From: Toxonevra muliebris | Lineage: Eukaryota; Arthropoda; Insecta; Diptera; Pallopteridae | Assembly (NCBI GenBank): GCA_963691655.1 | Contig: CAVNUY010000005.1 | Location: 248,001-312,000, forward strand | Reading direction: 5' to 3' | Length of the DNA: 64,000 bases | Shown: in pieces, positions 21,453-32,262 of the stretch | Numbering within the stretch: position 1 is the stretch's first letter | Layout: each line of letters begins with the position of its first letter | Program-made: the position numbers and the translations under genes | Notes under the pieces: model-generated | Seen by the model: only the letters and a program-made list of their open reading frames with translations | Told to the model about the DNA's origin: nothing | Databases searched by the model: none

Positions 21453-22397
21453 CTTACCAGTGTGGAAAATCTTGTGAGACGGCCCTCAACAGGAAAGAAT
21501 ACACTATTGGTATTTTTACTGATATTGAGGGAGCTTTTGACAACGCAATTTTTGACGACATGTGCAATGCAGCAGGTCAGCATGGAGTGGATCCGGTTCT
21601 TGTTAACTGGATTCGCCCAATGCTGTCACATAGACTTATGATGATTCAAGCTGATTGTGATCAATCTGTGACTTGCGGCGTGAATAGAGGATGTCCCCAA
21701 GGGGGCGTACTCTCTCCACTGCTGTGGTGTCTGCTGGTTGACTCTCTGCTTTTTTCCCTAAATGAGTCGGGTATCTACATACAGGCCTATGCCGATGACA
21801 TTGCCTGCTTAATCACGGGCTAATCGGTCGGGTATGTTCGTAGGAAAGCCCAAACTACTCTGAATATGATTGACTCTTGGTGTTGCTCAAACGGGCTATC
21901 GGTTAACCCTCTTAAAAGTGGTGTTATTCTTTTCACCAGGAGAAGGAAAATATATGGTCTTGTTTTAGCAGTACTAAGAGGAATCACTATTCAGCTATCC
22001 CAAGAAGTGAAATCCCTAGGAGTCATTCTAGATACCAAACTTCTTTGGCGTTCTCATGTTGAGCTAAAGGTATCCAAGGCATTGGCAGCTTTTTGTCAAT
22101 GTAAGGATATTTTTGGCAAGACATGGGGCTTATCACCTTATAACGTCTTATGGCTTTATAAGGCTATGATTTGACCCATAATCACCTATGCATTCATAGT
22201 CTGGTGGAGCAGACTTAATGTTGACAGCGTTAGGAAAGCTCTTGCCAGACTTCAAAGGACTGTGACCATTTGTTGTACGAGAGCTTTCCTACAACACCTG
22301 GTCTGGAGAGGTTGTCAAAGCCATCTGTAGGCTTAAACGCAATGGGTATTGGTATGACACTTGCTGGGATATTGGTGACATTGTTGAAGGTACTGAT

Positions 22398-23321
22398 ATG
22401 GACCTAACAGTTCTATCAATGCTATCCGACACAATGCCAACAATTCCAGTTTTAAAACAGCGCTATACAATACAAATTCCAGAGGCCCAAACTTGGCTTT
22501 TGCCGGGACCTGGGCCGGGAGTTGATTGTAAGCGTATTTTCACTGACGGGTCCAGAATTCGGTTCGGGTTCTGGGGTCTTTATTGCAAATGATGGAGTGC
22601 ACCTTCACTTTTCCCTTGGGTTGTATACTTCTGTTTTTCAAAAAGAAATTTTTGCAATCATTAAGGCAATGGACCATGGACCAGGCTGCGCTTAAATCCT
22701 TGCTTAATCCTCTAACCACATCTAAACTGGTTATGCATTGTAAATCCAGGCTTGATTGTGTTGGAAAACACAATAGCCTGCTGTTGATATGGGTTCCTGG
22801 ACACTCTGGAATTTCAGAAATGAATCGGCTTACCTTCTGCCCAGTAAGGATTCGGAAACTGGTTTCCTGGGCCCACAAACTGTACTCTCTTTGCCGTCTA
22901 CAGCCATCAAGATCACCATTAATGAGTGGGTCGACTTGACTCACAATCGTAAATGGGAGGACCTGAGGGGCTTAGACAGACAAAGACCATGTTACCTGTT
23001 ATCTCGAAGCGTCTAACAGACTTTCTGTTATCACATAACAGAAAGAGCTGCAGGCAGCTGGTCGGATTATATACAGGTCATTTCTCTTGGACCAAACATT
23101 TGCATATGATTGGCCTGGGAGCTAGAGCCTTCTGTGCTTCCTGTGGTTTGGAGGAAGAATGTGAAGAGACGGCGGACCACTTTCTTAGTGTCTGCCCCGC
23201 TTTCTGCCAGATCAGAGTAAGCATATTTGGTACTGGAGTGTTGGGAGATGAACACCTGAGCTCTCTAACACCGCAGGATCTGCTAAGATTTATTAATAAA
23301 TGTAGTAGATTTACAGAATAG
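22398..23321 (+). pseudogene. LOA copy 1 RNase H and C-terminal knuckle
   Basis: RNase H starts with RIFTDGSRI (first Asp, about 22535), then frameshifts into GVFIANDGVHLHFSLG. The DSQAALK strand is lost (only QAALKSLLNPLTTSKLV remains, near 22683), while LLLIWVPGHSGISEMNRL keeps the conserved His. The C-terminus carries TGHFSWTKHLHMIGLGARAF followed by CASCGLEEECEETADHFLSV-CPAF, the Cys/His knuckle found at the end of many non-LTR ORF2 proteins, and ends LLRFINKCSRFTE. Confidence 0.83.
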
Positions 23322-23661
23322 CAAAAGGGAACACAGGATATAGTACAATGGACGTAGAACTTGTCTGAGTGCTGTATTCTTGAACACTTCTTTTGCCTAT
23401 TCCAAAAAAAAAAAATATATATATATATATTTTATTTCTTTTACTTCTAACTTATTTCAATATTTCTCATTTTCACCTCTTCTGTTCATATGAGCACCTT
23501 TTCTGCTCTACCTAATTTTCATCTTACTTCCTCACTTCTCTATTTGTTGTCCCAGCAAAAAATTAGTGACTCTGTATGCAATGGTAATATCTAAAACAAT
23601 TTTACATTAACATTTTAATTTATTTTTGTTGAAAGCATACTCTAAAATGTGTATTTTTCAT

Positions 23662-24892
23662 TAGGTCTGTTCACGTACTTTTCGATCAAAAACTTTCAAG
23701 GAGAGACTAAAAGCCAGATTGAAAAAAAATTTTCGCAAAAAAAAAAAAACTATCAGAAAAAGTACGTGAACAGAAAACTAATAAAAATTTTCAATTAAAT
23801 AGCTGATCTAGCGCGAAAAAATATTGTGCGGTTTATAATTTCATTAATTTCAAGAGTAATTTATTGAAATCATTTCATGTGGCACACTCGCATTCACAAA
23901 TACTTCCATTTTCTAAGCCACAAATTCACTTTTACAAATTTAACACAACCAAACCTATTGTTGAGGTTTTGGTATTTTACAGTTCCTTTTTTTCGGCAGT
24001 TGAAAATTTGTGAAAGTAAAAATTTCACTTTCAGAAACTTTCAACTACTTTTTTCTTTCTCACATTAGCTCTGTTCCCGTACTACAACGCGGGTGAACGC
24101 GTTCGCCCAAAACAGCCCAAAAAGCGTTCCCGTACTCAAAAAACTTGCAAATGAGAGCAGAGATGAGAGAGTAATTGTCTTCTTCTTTTTGCACGAAATA
24201 GCCCGCGCTTTTTCTTCGGGTAAAAATGTTAAAAGTGTCAAACAATCAGCTGTTTTGTATTTATCAACTGTTTTGCTTTTGTGAAAATATATTGAAAATT
24301 TGAAATTAATAAATAAATAAAGAATTTTTAGAAAAATTAGTGATATTTAAAATGGAAAATGTTTAAGACATTTGAAAATTATTTAATAGTATATAAGTTA
24401 GTTTTAACTACATTCTCCACAAGTTAATGACGCAATTGTCTGTTCAACTTCTGACGCTGTAGAAGCTTCTGCCATTTCTGAATAATACAAATGGTGATTG
24501 TGAACCCGAAGATTCTACAAAAGTAGACAGGCGAATAATTTATGTTTAATTTTTTCATTATTTATTTATTTTCTTGTAAGATTTATCAATTTTTATTTCA
24601 TTAAATATCACAGAAACTTTGTTTTTTGAATTTAACTGTCGTTAAAATTTGACGTTTTGTTTCGGGCAAGAAAAGTGGTTTTGTGCGTTCCCGTAGTTTT
24701 GTGCATTTTTGTGTATCAGAGAGAGTTTTTTCATTTACTCTCAGGTTACAAGACTTTACCCGAAAAGTACGAAAACGGACCAATTGTTACACTTTCGTTT
24801 TTCTCTCTCGTTAACAGTTTAACGAGTACGTGAACACTTTTTCAGTGAAAACTATTAACAATTGCTAACAATTTTTAACGTGAACAGACCTA
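23662..24892. repeat. Inverted-repeat element(s) with GTTCACGTAC ends
   Basis: TAGGTCTGTTCACGT (23662-23676) is perfectly inverted at 24878-24892. A shorter inner pair lies at 23666-23685 and 23756-23774 (TCTGTTCACGTACTTTT). Related half-sites occur near 24066 (CTCTGTTCCCGTACT) and 24826 (GAGTACGTGAACAC). This looks like overlapping or nested MITEs of one family. No clear flanking duplication and no gene. Confidence 0.5.
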
Positions 24893-26509
24893 TTGATAAG
24901 TGATGAGCAAGCTTCAATAAGGGTTGGTCGAAACGGGAATAAAGCACTTCGACATAACAAACTTTTCAACAGTGCATTTTCTGGTAATCTTATATTATTT
25001 CTTAATATATTTTCTTAATTTTTTACTTTTTCACGTAGATAATTTTTCAGATGCAGGAAGCGATGAAATAGAGAAGAAGTGGAAGTCTATCGCACGTGCC
25101 TATAATAGACAGAAACAACATAATTTTAAAAAATACAAACAAAGTAATATTAATAATCCCCTTTAAAATATTAATCGTTCTGCTATTATTAACTTATTAT
25201 TATTATTACATTATCACATTTATCACATTTAACTTTTCCTACAAATATAAAATATATAAATGAAAATAGAATCCAAAAATTAAAGATGAAAATTTATTGT
25301 GGCAATACCTTTTTATTTTTATATTTTTTTTTTAATTTAGGCTGTGGTTATATTGCGAGTATACTCGGCAAACACCAATTGTTGTTGTACCGAACACAAA
25401 GAGAGAGTCTACTCACTCTCACACCGAACACGATATGATTGACGTATTGTACACCGAGCACGCCGAGTATTCAGGGTGGCAATGAGTTATTTTACAAAAC
25501 AGTATCATTACATATTGTATAAAAAAAGTATTAAACAAACGAGTATATTTTGACAAAAAACAACTCTGCAACAAGCTGAATGTAACCACCTTGACCGAGC
25601 ACGGGATAACTTGTTTTGTGTTCGCCGAACACCGAGCACCAATATAACCAGGCGCTTAGGAACATCCATAAAGAGAGAGCACAAGGCCAGAGGGATAAAA
25701 GAGACAACGATATTATTTTTGCAATGCATATACGCTAATTCTGTAAAATTTAAATATATGCTGTACGCTGCTGTTGGTAAAGAGTTAAAAGTGGCCAACA
25801 ATAAAATCGTGTCAGGAAACCAATTTTTCTGAAATCGTCTAGATTTAGCTGGTATTAAACTAGTTAAAATTAAGATAGTTAAAAATTAAAATATAGCCCT
25901 GCGGTATTTCATTATCAATCAACTTGTACCAAATCTCAGTACTGTGAAGGATTGCAGATATAAATCGAAAATTGCATTGGAGTTGTAAGGGAGGTGCCAC
26001 ATCAACTTGTCAAAAACTCTTTATATTTAGCTTGTGACATCCTCCTAATACCAACGGATTTGCTTACTCGATTTTGTAAAGATCGAATTAAGGTTCTGGA
26101 AACGTATGAAAGACAACAAGCAAGCGAACAAACTTGTTGCATTCAATTTTATATAGTAGATTGGTTTCTTCGAAATGCATAAACAAAATTAGATAAAATT
26201 AACATATTTTTTAGAGTGAAACTGATTGCTAAGAATTCAGGGCGTTAAAACAATACAACAATACCTGTTTTTAGAAAACAGGAACTTATTGTTTGACTAT
26301 GAACATCCTTTTTGATATTTTAATTTTTTCATGTTGTAATTTTTCAAATATTACTTCAAAAGTTGTTCAAATATGAAAAATGATATTTAAATTAAATTTA
26401 CGAAGAGAGCTTGTAACACCCGTTTATATTTTAATACTTATATAAATAAATAATGAGTATATAAATATCTTGTAGATTTAATATAATAATGAAAACAATT
26501 ATTAACGGT
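24893..26509. other. Region downstream of Crk
   Basis: Contains the MITE-like repeat at 25345-25650 and otherwise no recognised gene. The Crk 3' UTR must lie here (minus strand from 26509 down). I could not identify its polyadenylation signal with confidence; AATAAA on the minus strand occurs only about 1.2 kb away near 25290-25315. Confidence 0.4.
25345..25650. repeat. MITE-like repeat, TGGTTATATTG ends
   Basis: TGGTTATATTG (25345-25355) is perfectly inverted at 25640-25650. ACCGAACAC/ACCGAGCAC motifs recur inside in both halves. An inner CAGGGTGGCAAT...CACCTTG pair near 25470-25600 may be a further insertion. No convincing target duplication. Confidence 0.5.
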
Positions 26510-26782
<273 letters not shown>

Positions 26783-26825
26783 TTATATATCTGACTATGC
26801 AGTGAATATATTGTTTGATTCTTAC

Positions 26826-27008
26826 ATTAAGATCAGATTTGTTGAGGGCGTTTCCCAATTGATGCCAATTTGTTGATGTTGGATGAGTAGTTGTATCACA
26901 TCCGCCGCTTAATTCGCGGGATGATATTAAATTGTTTCCAGTGCTTATAGAATTGGTGTCATCTGAAGGCGGACGCTCAATACTATTATCATCAACTCGT
27001 TCATCATA
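26826..27008 (-). CDS. Crk: Crk adaptor, linker exon between the SH3 domains
   Basis: 61 codons starting after TTTTGTAG and ending at a GTAAG donor, in phase 0 on both sides. It begins YDERVDDNSIERPPSDDTNS, joining VPYVQK of the upstream exon to the conserved YDE start of the linker, and ends NALNKSDLN before RKLPAY. The rest is a low-complexity Ser/Asn/Thr/Gly linker with no domain, as expected for the poorly conserved inter-SH3 region. The intron to the last exon is only 52 bases, whereas the intron on the other side is 10.7 kb. Confidence 0.9.
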
Positions 27009-27782
27009 CTACAAAAGATTACATTAAGTATTAAATAAAATTTGCCGTTTCGCGAGGAGAATTTTTCGAAAGAGTACTCTGTGTTGATCAATTGCTTTGA
27101 AGAAACCTATATGAACCCTATATTTGCAAAACTCGCTCTTCACACAAATATATGAAATGATGCATATTTTTGCGAAGAGTCGCTTCCAAAAAGAACAGTA
27201 TGGATGGATGGATCTCAAAACGGTAGGATAATAAACTTATCCACCAATTACAATCAGCTCGCCCCGTGACCGTAAACTCAGCGTAGAAAAAAAAATTACG
27301 AGTTAACAGTCTATGTAAGATTTCGTAAGTATTGATCAGAGCAGAGTTTTCTTTAAAAAAAAATCATCCCTCATCGTGGAATGAAATATGGTGAAGTACA
27401 GAATGACTTGAAGCAGAATTTACAGAAGTAACATTGAGCATGTTTTAGTAACAGAGCATAAAACAAGCATAAATCACAAGGAAACTTTCTGTAAAAGTTA
27501 AATATGACATTACGGAATTCAGATATGGGGCATTTCATGTGAAGCAGCAACGAAAATAAAGTTAGAATTAAAAAAATTTACAATAAAACATTGAATATGG
27601 TGATTTAAATTGAAAATTGACTGCTTTTTTCAATTATAGAAATAGATCCGAAATTAAAATTTTTCTTGCACAAAGCCGGGAGTAAATGTTTAAAACAGAA
27701 TTTTAATAAATTAAACCATTTAACGAAAATAAAATATTTTTTCAAAAAATTTATTTTTCAAAATTTGGTTTAACCTTTCGGA

Positions 27783-27991
27783 GGGCGCGCCACTGTAAAT
27801 TAGCCCCAAATTGTTTATTTTGTCTTTTTAAAATACAAATCATAGCCGGCCGCTGCCACTCAAGTGATTTTGTACGTTTTAAAATGCAGTGTGGTTAGTG
27901 GCGTTAGCCGTTGGTTTCTGCGTTACATCGTTTAGTTGTCATTTGTGTTTGAAATATCTTACTTTTGCGGCTAATTTGCGGCGGCGCGCCC
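27783..27991. mobile_element. MITE with GGGCGCGCC ends
   Basis: GGGCGCGCC-x5-AAATTAGCC at 27783-27805 is inverted at the right end (27969-27991), 18 of 23 positions falling in exactly matching blocks. The element is 209 bp, GC-rich at the ends in an AT-rich intron, and non-coding. Superfamily unknown; no unambiguous duplication in the flanks. Confidence 0.65.
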
Positions 27992-28589
27992 TCTCGTGTA
28001 ACAAAACAATTCAAGTGTAGCTTGATGAAATTTTTTCAAAGTCAAAACGATGACAAATAAATATTTAAAAATAAATGCTTAAAATATATTTCAATATCAC
28101 TATTGCAATCGATACTATATGTACTCATTTGAAGTATAGTATCGAAAAGTATCAACATAAATGAACTCAATACCTAAACTGGATCGTTGAAGGTCATACG
28201 ATCTAGGTACTGCATGCGCCTCTATCTGAATTTGGGACGCGTATTCGTTACGCTAGTGGATTCAGATGAAGGCAAGGTGAAATATGTAATTATGATCAAC
28301 TCTATGTCGTTCAGCATTACTTTCTCACAAATTACTTTCAGCATAGAAAATTGGCTACTGCCCTCTTAAGCGGTAGCTATGCGAAACTGCATACAAATCC
28401 TCACATAATTCTTATCCAAGAACCATGGAAGTTTAACAGACGCGTATGCGGATTGGGAGGAGTTAAGTGAGGTTCCGTCCTTTATTGTGAAGGAGTGGTT
28501 CGTTCGCGTTCTTGCATGTTTGTGCTGAAAGCGGGTGACTGTATGACTGCTGTCAAGACCTCGTTGCAGTTAAAATAAAGTATCGTTGT

Positions 28590-29400
28590 GGGGTAGGTGT
28601 GGTGGAGACTATTGTTGCTTAGCTTACGATTCTATTATGCCCCCTTCGTACGATACGCGGAATCAAACAGCTTAGGACTAATAGTGGGCTGTGACGCCAA
28701 TGCTCACAGCACTATCTGGGAGAGTACCAAGTGTAACTTTAGGGGGAATAAGCTGTTGGATTTCATTCTGCCATCCTGACTGGTAATTCAAAATGCTGGC
28801 ACCAATCCGACCTTTGTTACTAGTAGAAGGCAGGAGGTGATTGAACTGACACTATAAAACAGTATAGTGGCTGATCAAATCACCAGGTGGAGAGTTCTTA
28901 GAGATGTCTCCCTTTCGGACCACCATTACATAGAGTTTCGGCTTGCAGTCGAACTTGAATTGGTTCCTGCCGGTCGAAACCCTCGAAAAGCGAACTGGAC
29001 ACGATTCGGTGAGTTGGTCGAAGAATTCGCGTTGTTCCTAAACTCCGGGCAATAAAGTCAAACGAGGAAGCCTCTAATGCATTAAGGCGAATCATGGTTG
29101 AATGCTATAAAATGGTGTGCCCGGAATGTAGGAGTAGACAAGATAAGGCGGTCCCTAGGTGGAACGCTGAGCTTTCTAAACTCCAGAAAGCTTCTGAATC
29201 GAGCCCTCAAATCTCGCTTGGACTGGACTGCCTACCGTCAGCTGCAAAAAGACTATAAGAAGGTGAAATTCTTAAAACTGGAGTCTTATAGAAATTTTTG
29301 CAGTGAAATGGTAGATCAGAAGGGATTCGTTGAGGCTATGCAAACTTCTACAAAGAAACCGGAAGGCTGGACGCACTTCTGAAGCCCGATGGCTCCTACA
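28590..29400 (+). pseudogene. LOA copy 2 endonuclease and linker
   Basis: The DANA box (VGCDANAHSTIWESTKCNFRG, about 28685-28750) and the SDH motif (VSLSDHHYIEFRLAVE, near 28905) are both readable, separated by frame changes and an in-frame stop near 28780. The linker shows NPRKANWTRFGELVEEFALF and a basic stretch NRALKSRLDWTAYRQLQKDY near 29195. Confidence 0.78.
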
Positions 29401-29579
29401 CCAACTCTAGGTCAGAAGTTAACGACGTACTCCTTGGAACGCATTTCCCAGGTTGCAAAGTAGCTGCTCCTCAGAGCGTTGTCAATACTCCTGGTCAGGT
29501 TGGTTCTAGTACCAGAAGTCTCGATTGGTTTATAGCCTCTAGGATAGTCACCGAAGAGAAGGATATATTCCACGTTGTA

Positions 29580-30440
29580 TTTATTCCTAAACCGGGAAGG
29601 GATAACTACGCTCTACCGAAAGTTTCCGACCGATAAGCTTGACATCGTTTTTGTTTAAAAGTGTGGAACGCATGGTCGAGAAGCACATCAGGCTGAAGGT
29701 TCTAAGCCAAAACCCTCTCAATTCCCGGCAACATGCTTATCAGAGTGGAAAATCCTGTGAATCAGCTCTTCACGACTGTGTTAGTACAGTTGAACAAGGG
29801 ATGGAAGCAGGAAACTACACCGTGGGAGTGTTTGTAGATATTGAGGGGGCTTTCGACAACACTATCTTCGACTCGATGTGCTTTTCGGCCAGACAATATG
29901 GTGTTGAAGAAATTGTCATTCGATGGATTCATGCCATGCTATCCAAACAGATGCTTATCACGGGGGAGAACGAAGACAGTGTTACAGTCGAGGTTGAGAA
30001 AAGATGCCCCCAAGGGGGCGTGCTCTCTCCTCTTCTACGGTGCTTCGTGGTGGACTCCCTTCTTAATGATTTGCATAATTTTGGAATTCACATGTAAGCG
30101 TATGCTGACTATGTGTGCGTACTAGAATCGGGACGGTCCTTACAGACGGTGTGCATTAAAATGCAGGAAGTCTTGCACAAGATCGAGGTTTGGTGGTTTG
30201 GTATTTCAGTGAATCCTAGTAAAAGCACTTTAGTGCTCTTCACTAGGACACTAGGAAACGCAAGAAGGATGACCTGTTACTACCAACAATGAAGGGAGTA
30301 ACACTACAGTTGTCTTGTGAAGTTAAATATTTAGGGGTAACCTTAGATTGCAAACTGTTATAGAAGTCGTACGTCGAGCTAAAGGTCTGGCGTGCATTAA
30401 AGGTTTTCAGGCAGTGCAAGCGAACTTTCGGCAAAACTTG
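29580..30440 (+). pseudogene. LOA copy 2 reverse transcriptase
   Basis: VVFIPKPGRDNYALP (29577) precedes a frameshift, then SFLFKSVERMVEKHIRLKVL, RQHAYQSGKSCESALHDCVS, VGVFVDIEGAFDNTIFDSM (first catalytic Asp), KRCPQGGVLSPLLRCFVVDS. A stop follows GIHM, and the catalytic box is degraded to AYADYVCV (second Asp of YADD replaced). Thumb relics continue to 30440, where the 502-bp element is inserted. Confidence 0.83.
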
Positions 30441-30449
30441 GGGTATGAA

Positions 30450-30951
30450 TAACGCTCGTATCTTTTTTCCGACCAAAAACTGTATATTTCTACCAAAAAT
30501 TTTTAAAAAACTGTAAATCGATTTGAAAAAAACTGTATATTTCGCGGTATCAATTTTTTTCAATGAAAATTAACCAGGAAAGCAATTTATCCATCATCTA
30601 AATCGTCTTCGTTCTCCATTTTCATATTTCCTTTTGTAATTGTATTGAATTTGTGATTTGAAGAAATTTGACGAAGCTTGGCTATGAGGTATTTATAGAA
30701 ATCAACGCATGGATATTTCAAGTTAAATTTGACGATAAGAATCGCCTTCAATGTTTCCTTTTCTTTCAAAGGTATACTTGAAACTAGTTACCCTTGTTCT
30801 CTGTTTTGCATTATGATTGATAAATTTGAATTTCGTAGTGTTCAAAAATTTTATATTTTTTTCTTAGTATTTTGGTAAAAAAGGCGGTATGCGGTTTTGG
30901 AGTTGAAAAAGCGGTATACTACCGCGAAAAACTGTATAGATACGAGCGTTA
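30450..30951. mobile_element. 502-bp element with TAACGCTCGTATC ends
   Basis: TAACGCTCGTATC (30450) is inverted as GATACGAGCGTTA (ending 30951), 13 perfect bases. A perfect 8-bp duplication GGTATGAA lies at 30442-30449 and 30952-30959, inside the LOA RT thumb. No coding frame of note. Inside, AACTGTATA/TATACAGTT and GCGGTAT motifs recur as subterminal repeats. The 8-bp duplication fits hAT or P-type elements, but the end sequence is not a classic one and the duplication does not fit nTnnnnAn. Confidence 0.85.
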
Positions 30952-31069
30952 GGTATGAATCAAGCTCTGATATACTGGTTATGTGAAACTATTGTCACGT
31001 ATGCCTCTGTAGTGTAGTGGAGACGAACTTTAGTCAAGTCCACAGTATCCTCTGTGACCAGGTTTCAGA

Positions 31070-31870
31070 ATAGTGTGTGCCTGTTGCAATGTATACTACA
31101 TCTGGTGATGCCCTCAATGCCTTGCTTGACTTGCTTCCTGTGAATCTTCAAATCCGTAAAGAAGCGATGAGAGTGGCCTACAGACCCCGGTTAAATGGAG
31201 TCTGGCATGTCGAGGCGGATGAGGGGCACAGTCAGATATACCACCAACTGTCAATATAGTGCCCATTGTTCTTGATGCCCGTGGACAATTATGTGTCTTG
31301 TATCCGCCCTCGGCAGAAGATATGATGTCAGGTTTCTGGAACGTGATCAATGGTTAAGTCCAGAGGTCGTACTCCGAAGTTTCCGTCATGTCTTCTATAC
31401 CGACGGATCTCAAACGGTACTGGATCCGGCTGGTACTTGGACAATGAGACCAAGTACTCTTTTTCCACTGGAAAGATGGCGTCAGTCTTCTTAACAGAGG
31501 TTATCGCTATCCTGGACGTGGCGGGCTGGATAATTGAGAGGAGATGGCGTGGGAAGTGATTAGGCATGTGCAGTGATAGCCAAGCTGCACTGAAAGCCCT
31601 TGCTAACCCTGCCAGCTCCTCAAAATTGGTCAGCGAATGTAAGGCAAAACTAAATAGTATTGCAAAACACAACAAGTTATGCCTTTTATGGGTTCCAGGA
31701 CGTTCTGGTATTGCAGGAAGTGAACTAGCTGATAAACTAGTTAGTGAAGGTTCTGCAATTACACCATGTGGTCCGGAATCTTTTCTTGGCGTTGGATCAA
31801 CGATCTCTTGGGTTCTATACATAAAGAAAGATGGTCCGAGTTTAACCAATATACAGGAAGTTTAAACGCG
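31070..31870 (+). pseudogene. LOA copy 2 RNase H
   Basis: After thumb-end relics (DALNALLDLLPVNLQIRKEA, near 31110) comes RSFRHVFYTDGSQT (first Asp, 31378), a frameshift, CSDSQAALKALANPASSSKL (catalytic Asp, 31570) and KHNKLCLLWVPGRSGIAGSE. In the last motif the conserved His of the GHSG box is Arg. The frame shifts again near 31770 and fades by about 31930. Confidence 0.82.
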
Positions 31871-31942
31871 ATTATCTCGAAACGTTGTTTCCGTTGCAGT
31901 GAGAAAGGTTTCTCAAAACCAATTTCACTAATCGATCTGAAT

Positions 31943-32254
31943 CAGTGGTCGGCGAAATTGAAAAAGAGATTTTGTTGGTGAGTGGAGAGTAATTGCCATA
32001 CACTGTATAAAAATAAACCTAAAAGTCGTTACATGGCGAATAAGAAACTAAAAAAAAATTTAAACAACGGTATCCTTTCAATGTATTTATTTATAATCAT
32101 AAAGTATTTTTTGGATATAAGTTGCATATAAGAAAAAAAAACAACAAAGCCGCAACTCATGTTGATTTTTTGCTGTCTGAATGACTAATTGGAAGAGCGT
32201 AAGAATGAGAGTGATAAGCGCACTACTCAAATAAGTTAGGTATGCCGACATATG
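31943..32254. mobile_element. hAT-like MITE, copy A (312 bp)
   Basis: Begins CAGTGGTCGGCGAAATTG. Flanked by a perfect 8-bp duplication ATCTGAAT (31935-31942 and 32255-32262) fitting nTnnnnAn. It shares most of its sequence with copy B at 54422-54787, for example TACACTGTATAAAAATAAAC and GAGCGTAAGAATG. The right terminus is worn (GCCGACATATG against GTCGACCACTG in copy B). Confidence 0.85.
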
Positions 32255-32262
32255 ATCTGAAT

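Larger units (their letters stand above)
18900..22300 (+). pseudogene. LOA copy 1 reverse transcriptase, split by insertion
   Basis: Linker relics at 18900-19370 lead to the RT start at 19380: QWRSVKVVFIPKIGKDNYTN, PKSFRPISMMSFLLKCLERC, then FQYAY at the insertion point (19630). Beyond the insertion it resumes at 21453: YQCGKSCETALN, GIFTDIEGAFDNAIFDDM (first Asp), RGCPQGGVLSPLLWCLLVDS, YADDIACLITG (catalytic box intact), a stop after ITG near 21822, then MIDSWCCSNGLSVNPLKSGV, VKSLGVILDTKLLWRSHV and ALAAFCQCKDIFGKTWGLSP. Several frameshifts and stops. Confidence 0.85.
17828..23430 (+). mobile_element. LOA-clade non-LTR retrotransposon, copy 1
   Basis: Plus-strand element with a possible ORF1 remnant (17828-18256), endonuclease, RT, RNase H, C-terminal knuckle, a short 3' UTR and an A-rich/TA tail (23406-23430). 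The DANAxxxxW endonuclease signature together with a C-terminal RNase H is typical of the LOA clade (LOA, Bilbo, Baggins). It is split within RT by the hAT-like element at 19638-21452. Confidence 0.82.
28190..31942 (+). mobile_element. LOA-clade non-LTR retrotransposon, copy 2
   Basis: Heavily mutated plus-strand copy inside the Crk intron, antisense to the gene. Regions in order: ORF1/endonuclease relics (28190-28800, with GLIVGCDANAHSTIWESTKC), linker (28860-29380), RT (29580-30440), RNase H (31200-31760). It has been hit by a 502-bp element (30450-30951), and its 3' side meets the hAT-like MITE at 31943. Confidence 0.82.

Noticed and set aside
22540..22944. Minus-strand 134-codon frame
   Set aside because: Antisense to the RNase H of LOA copy 1; composition and motifs belong to the plus strand.
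25050..25166. Plus-strand frame with DEIEKKWKSIARAYNRQKQ, resembling the end of a MADF domain, preceded by a pyrimidine-rich acceptor-like site
   Set aside because: Only about 20 residues support it and no upstream half of the domain was found.
27783..27991. Two GGCGCGCC sites that might suggest cloning-vector contamination
   Set aside because: They are the inverted ends of a 209-bp repeat with matching inner bases and native AT-rich flanks; no vector features are nearby.
28107..28147. Small dyad CGATACTATA...TATAGTATCG
   Set aside because: Only 10-11 base arms in AT-rich DNA; expected by chance at this scale.
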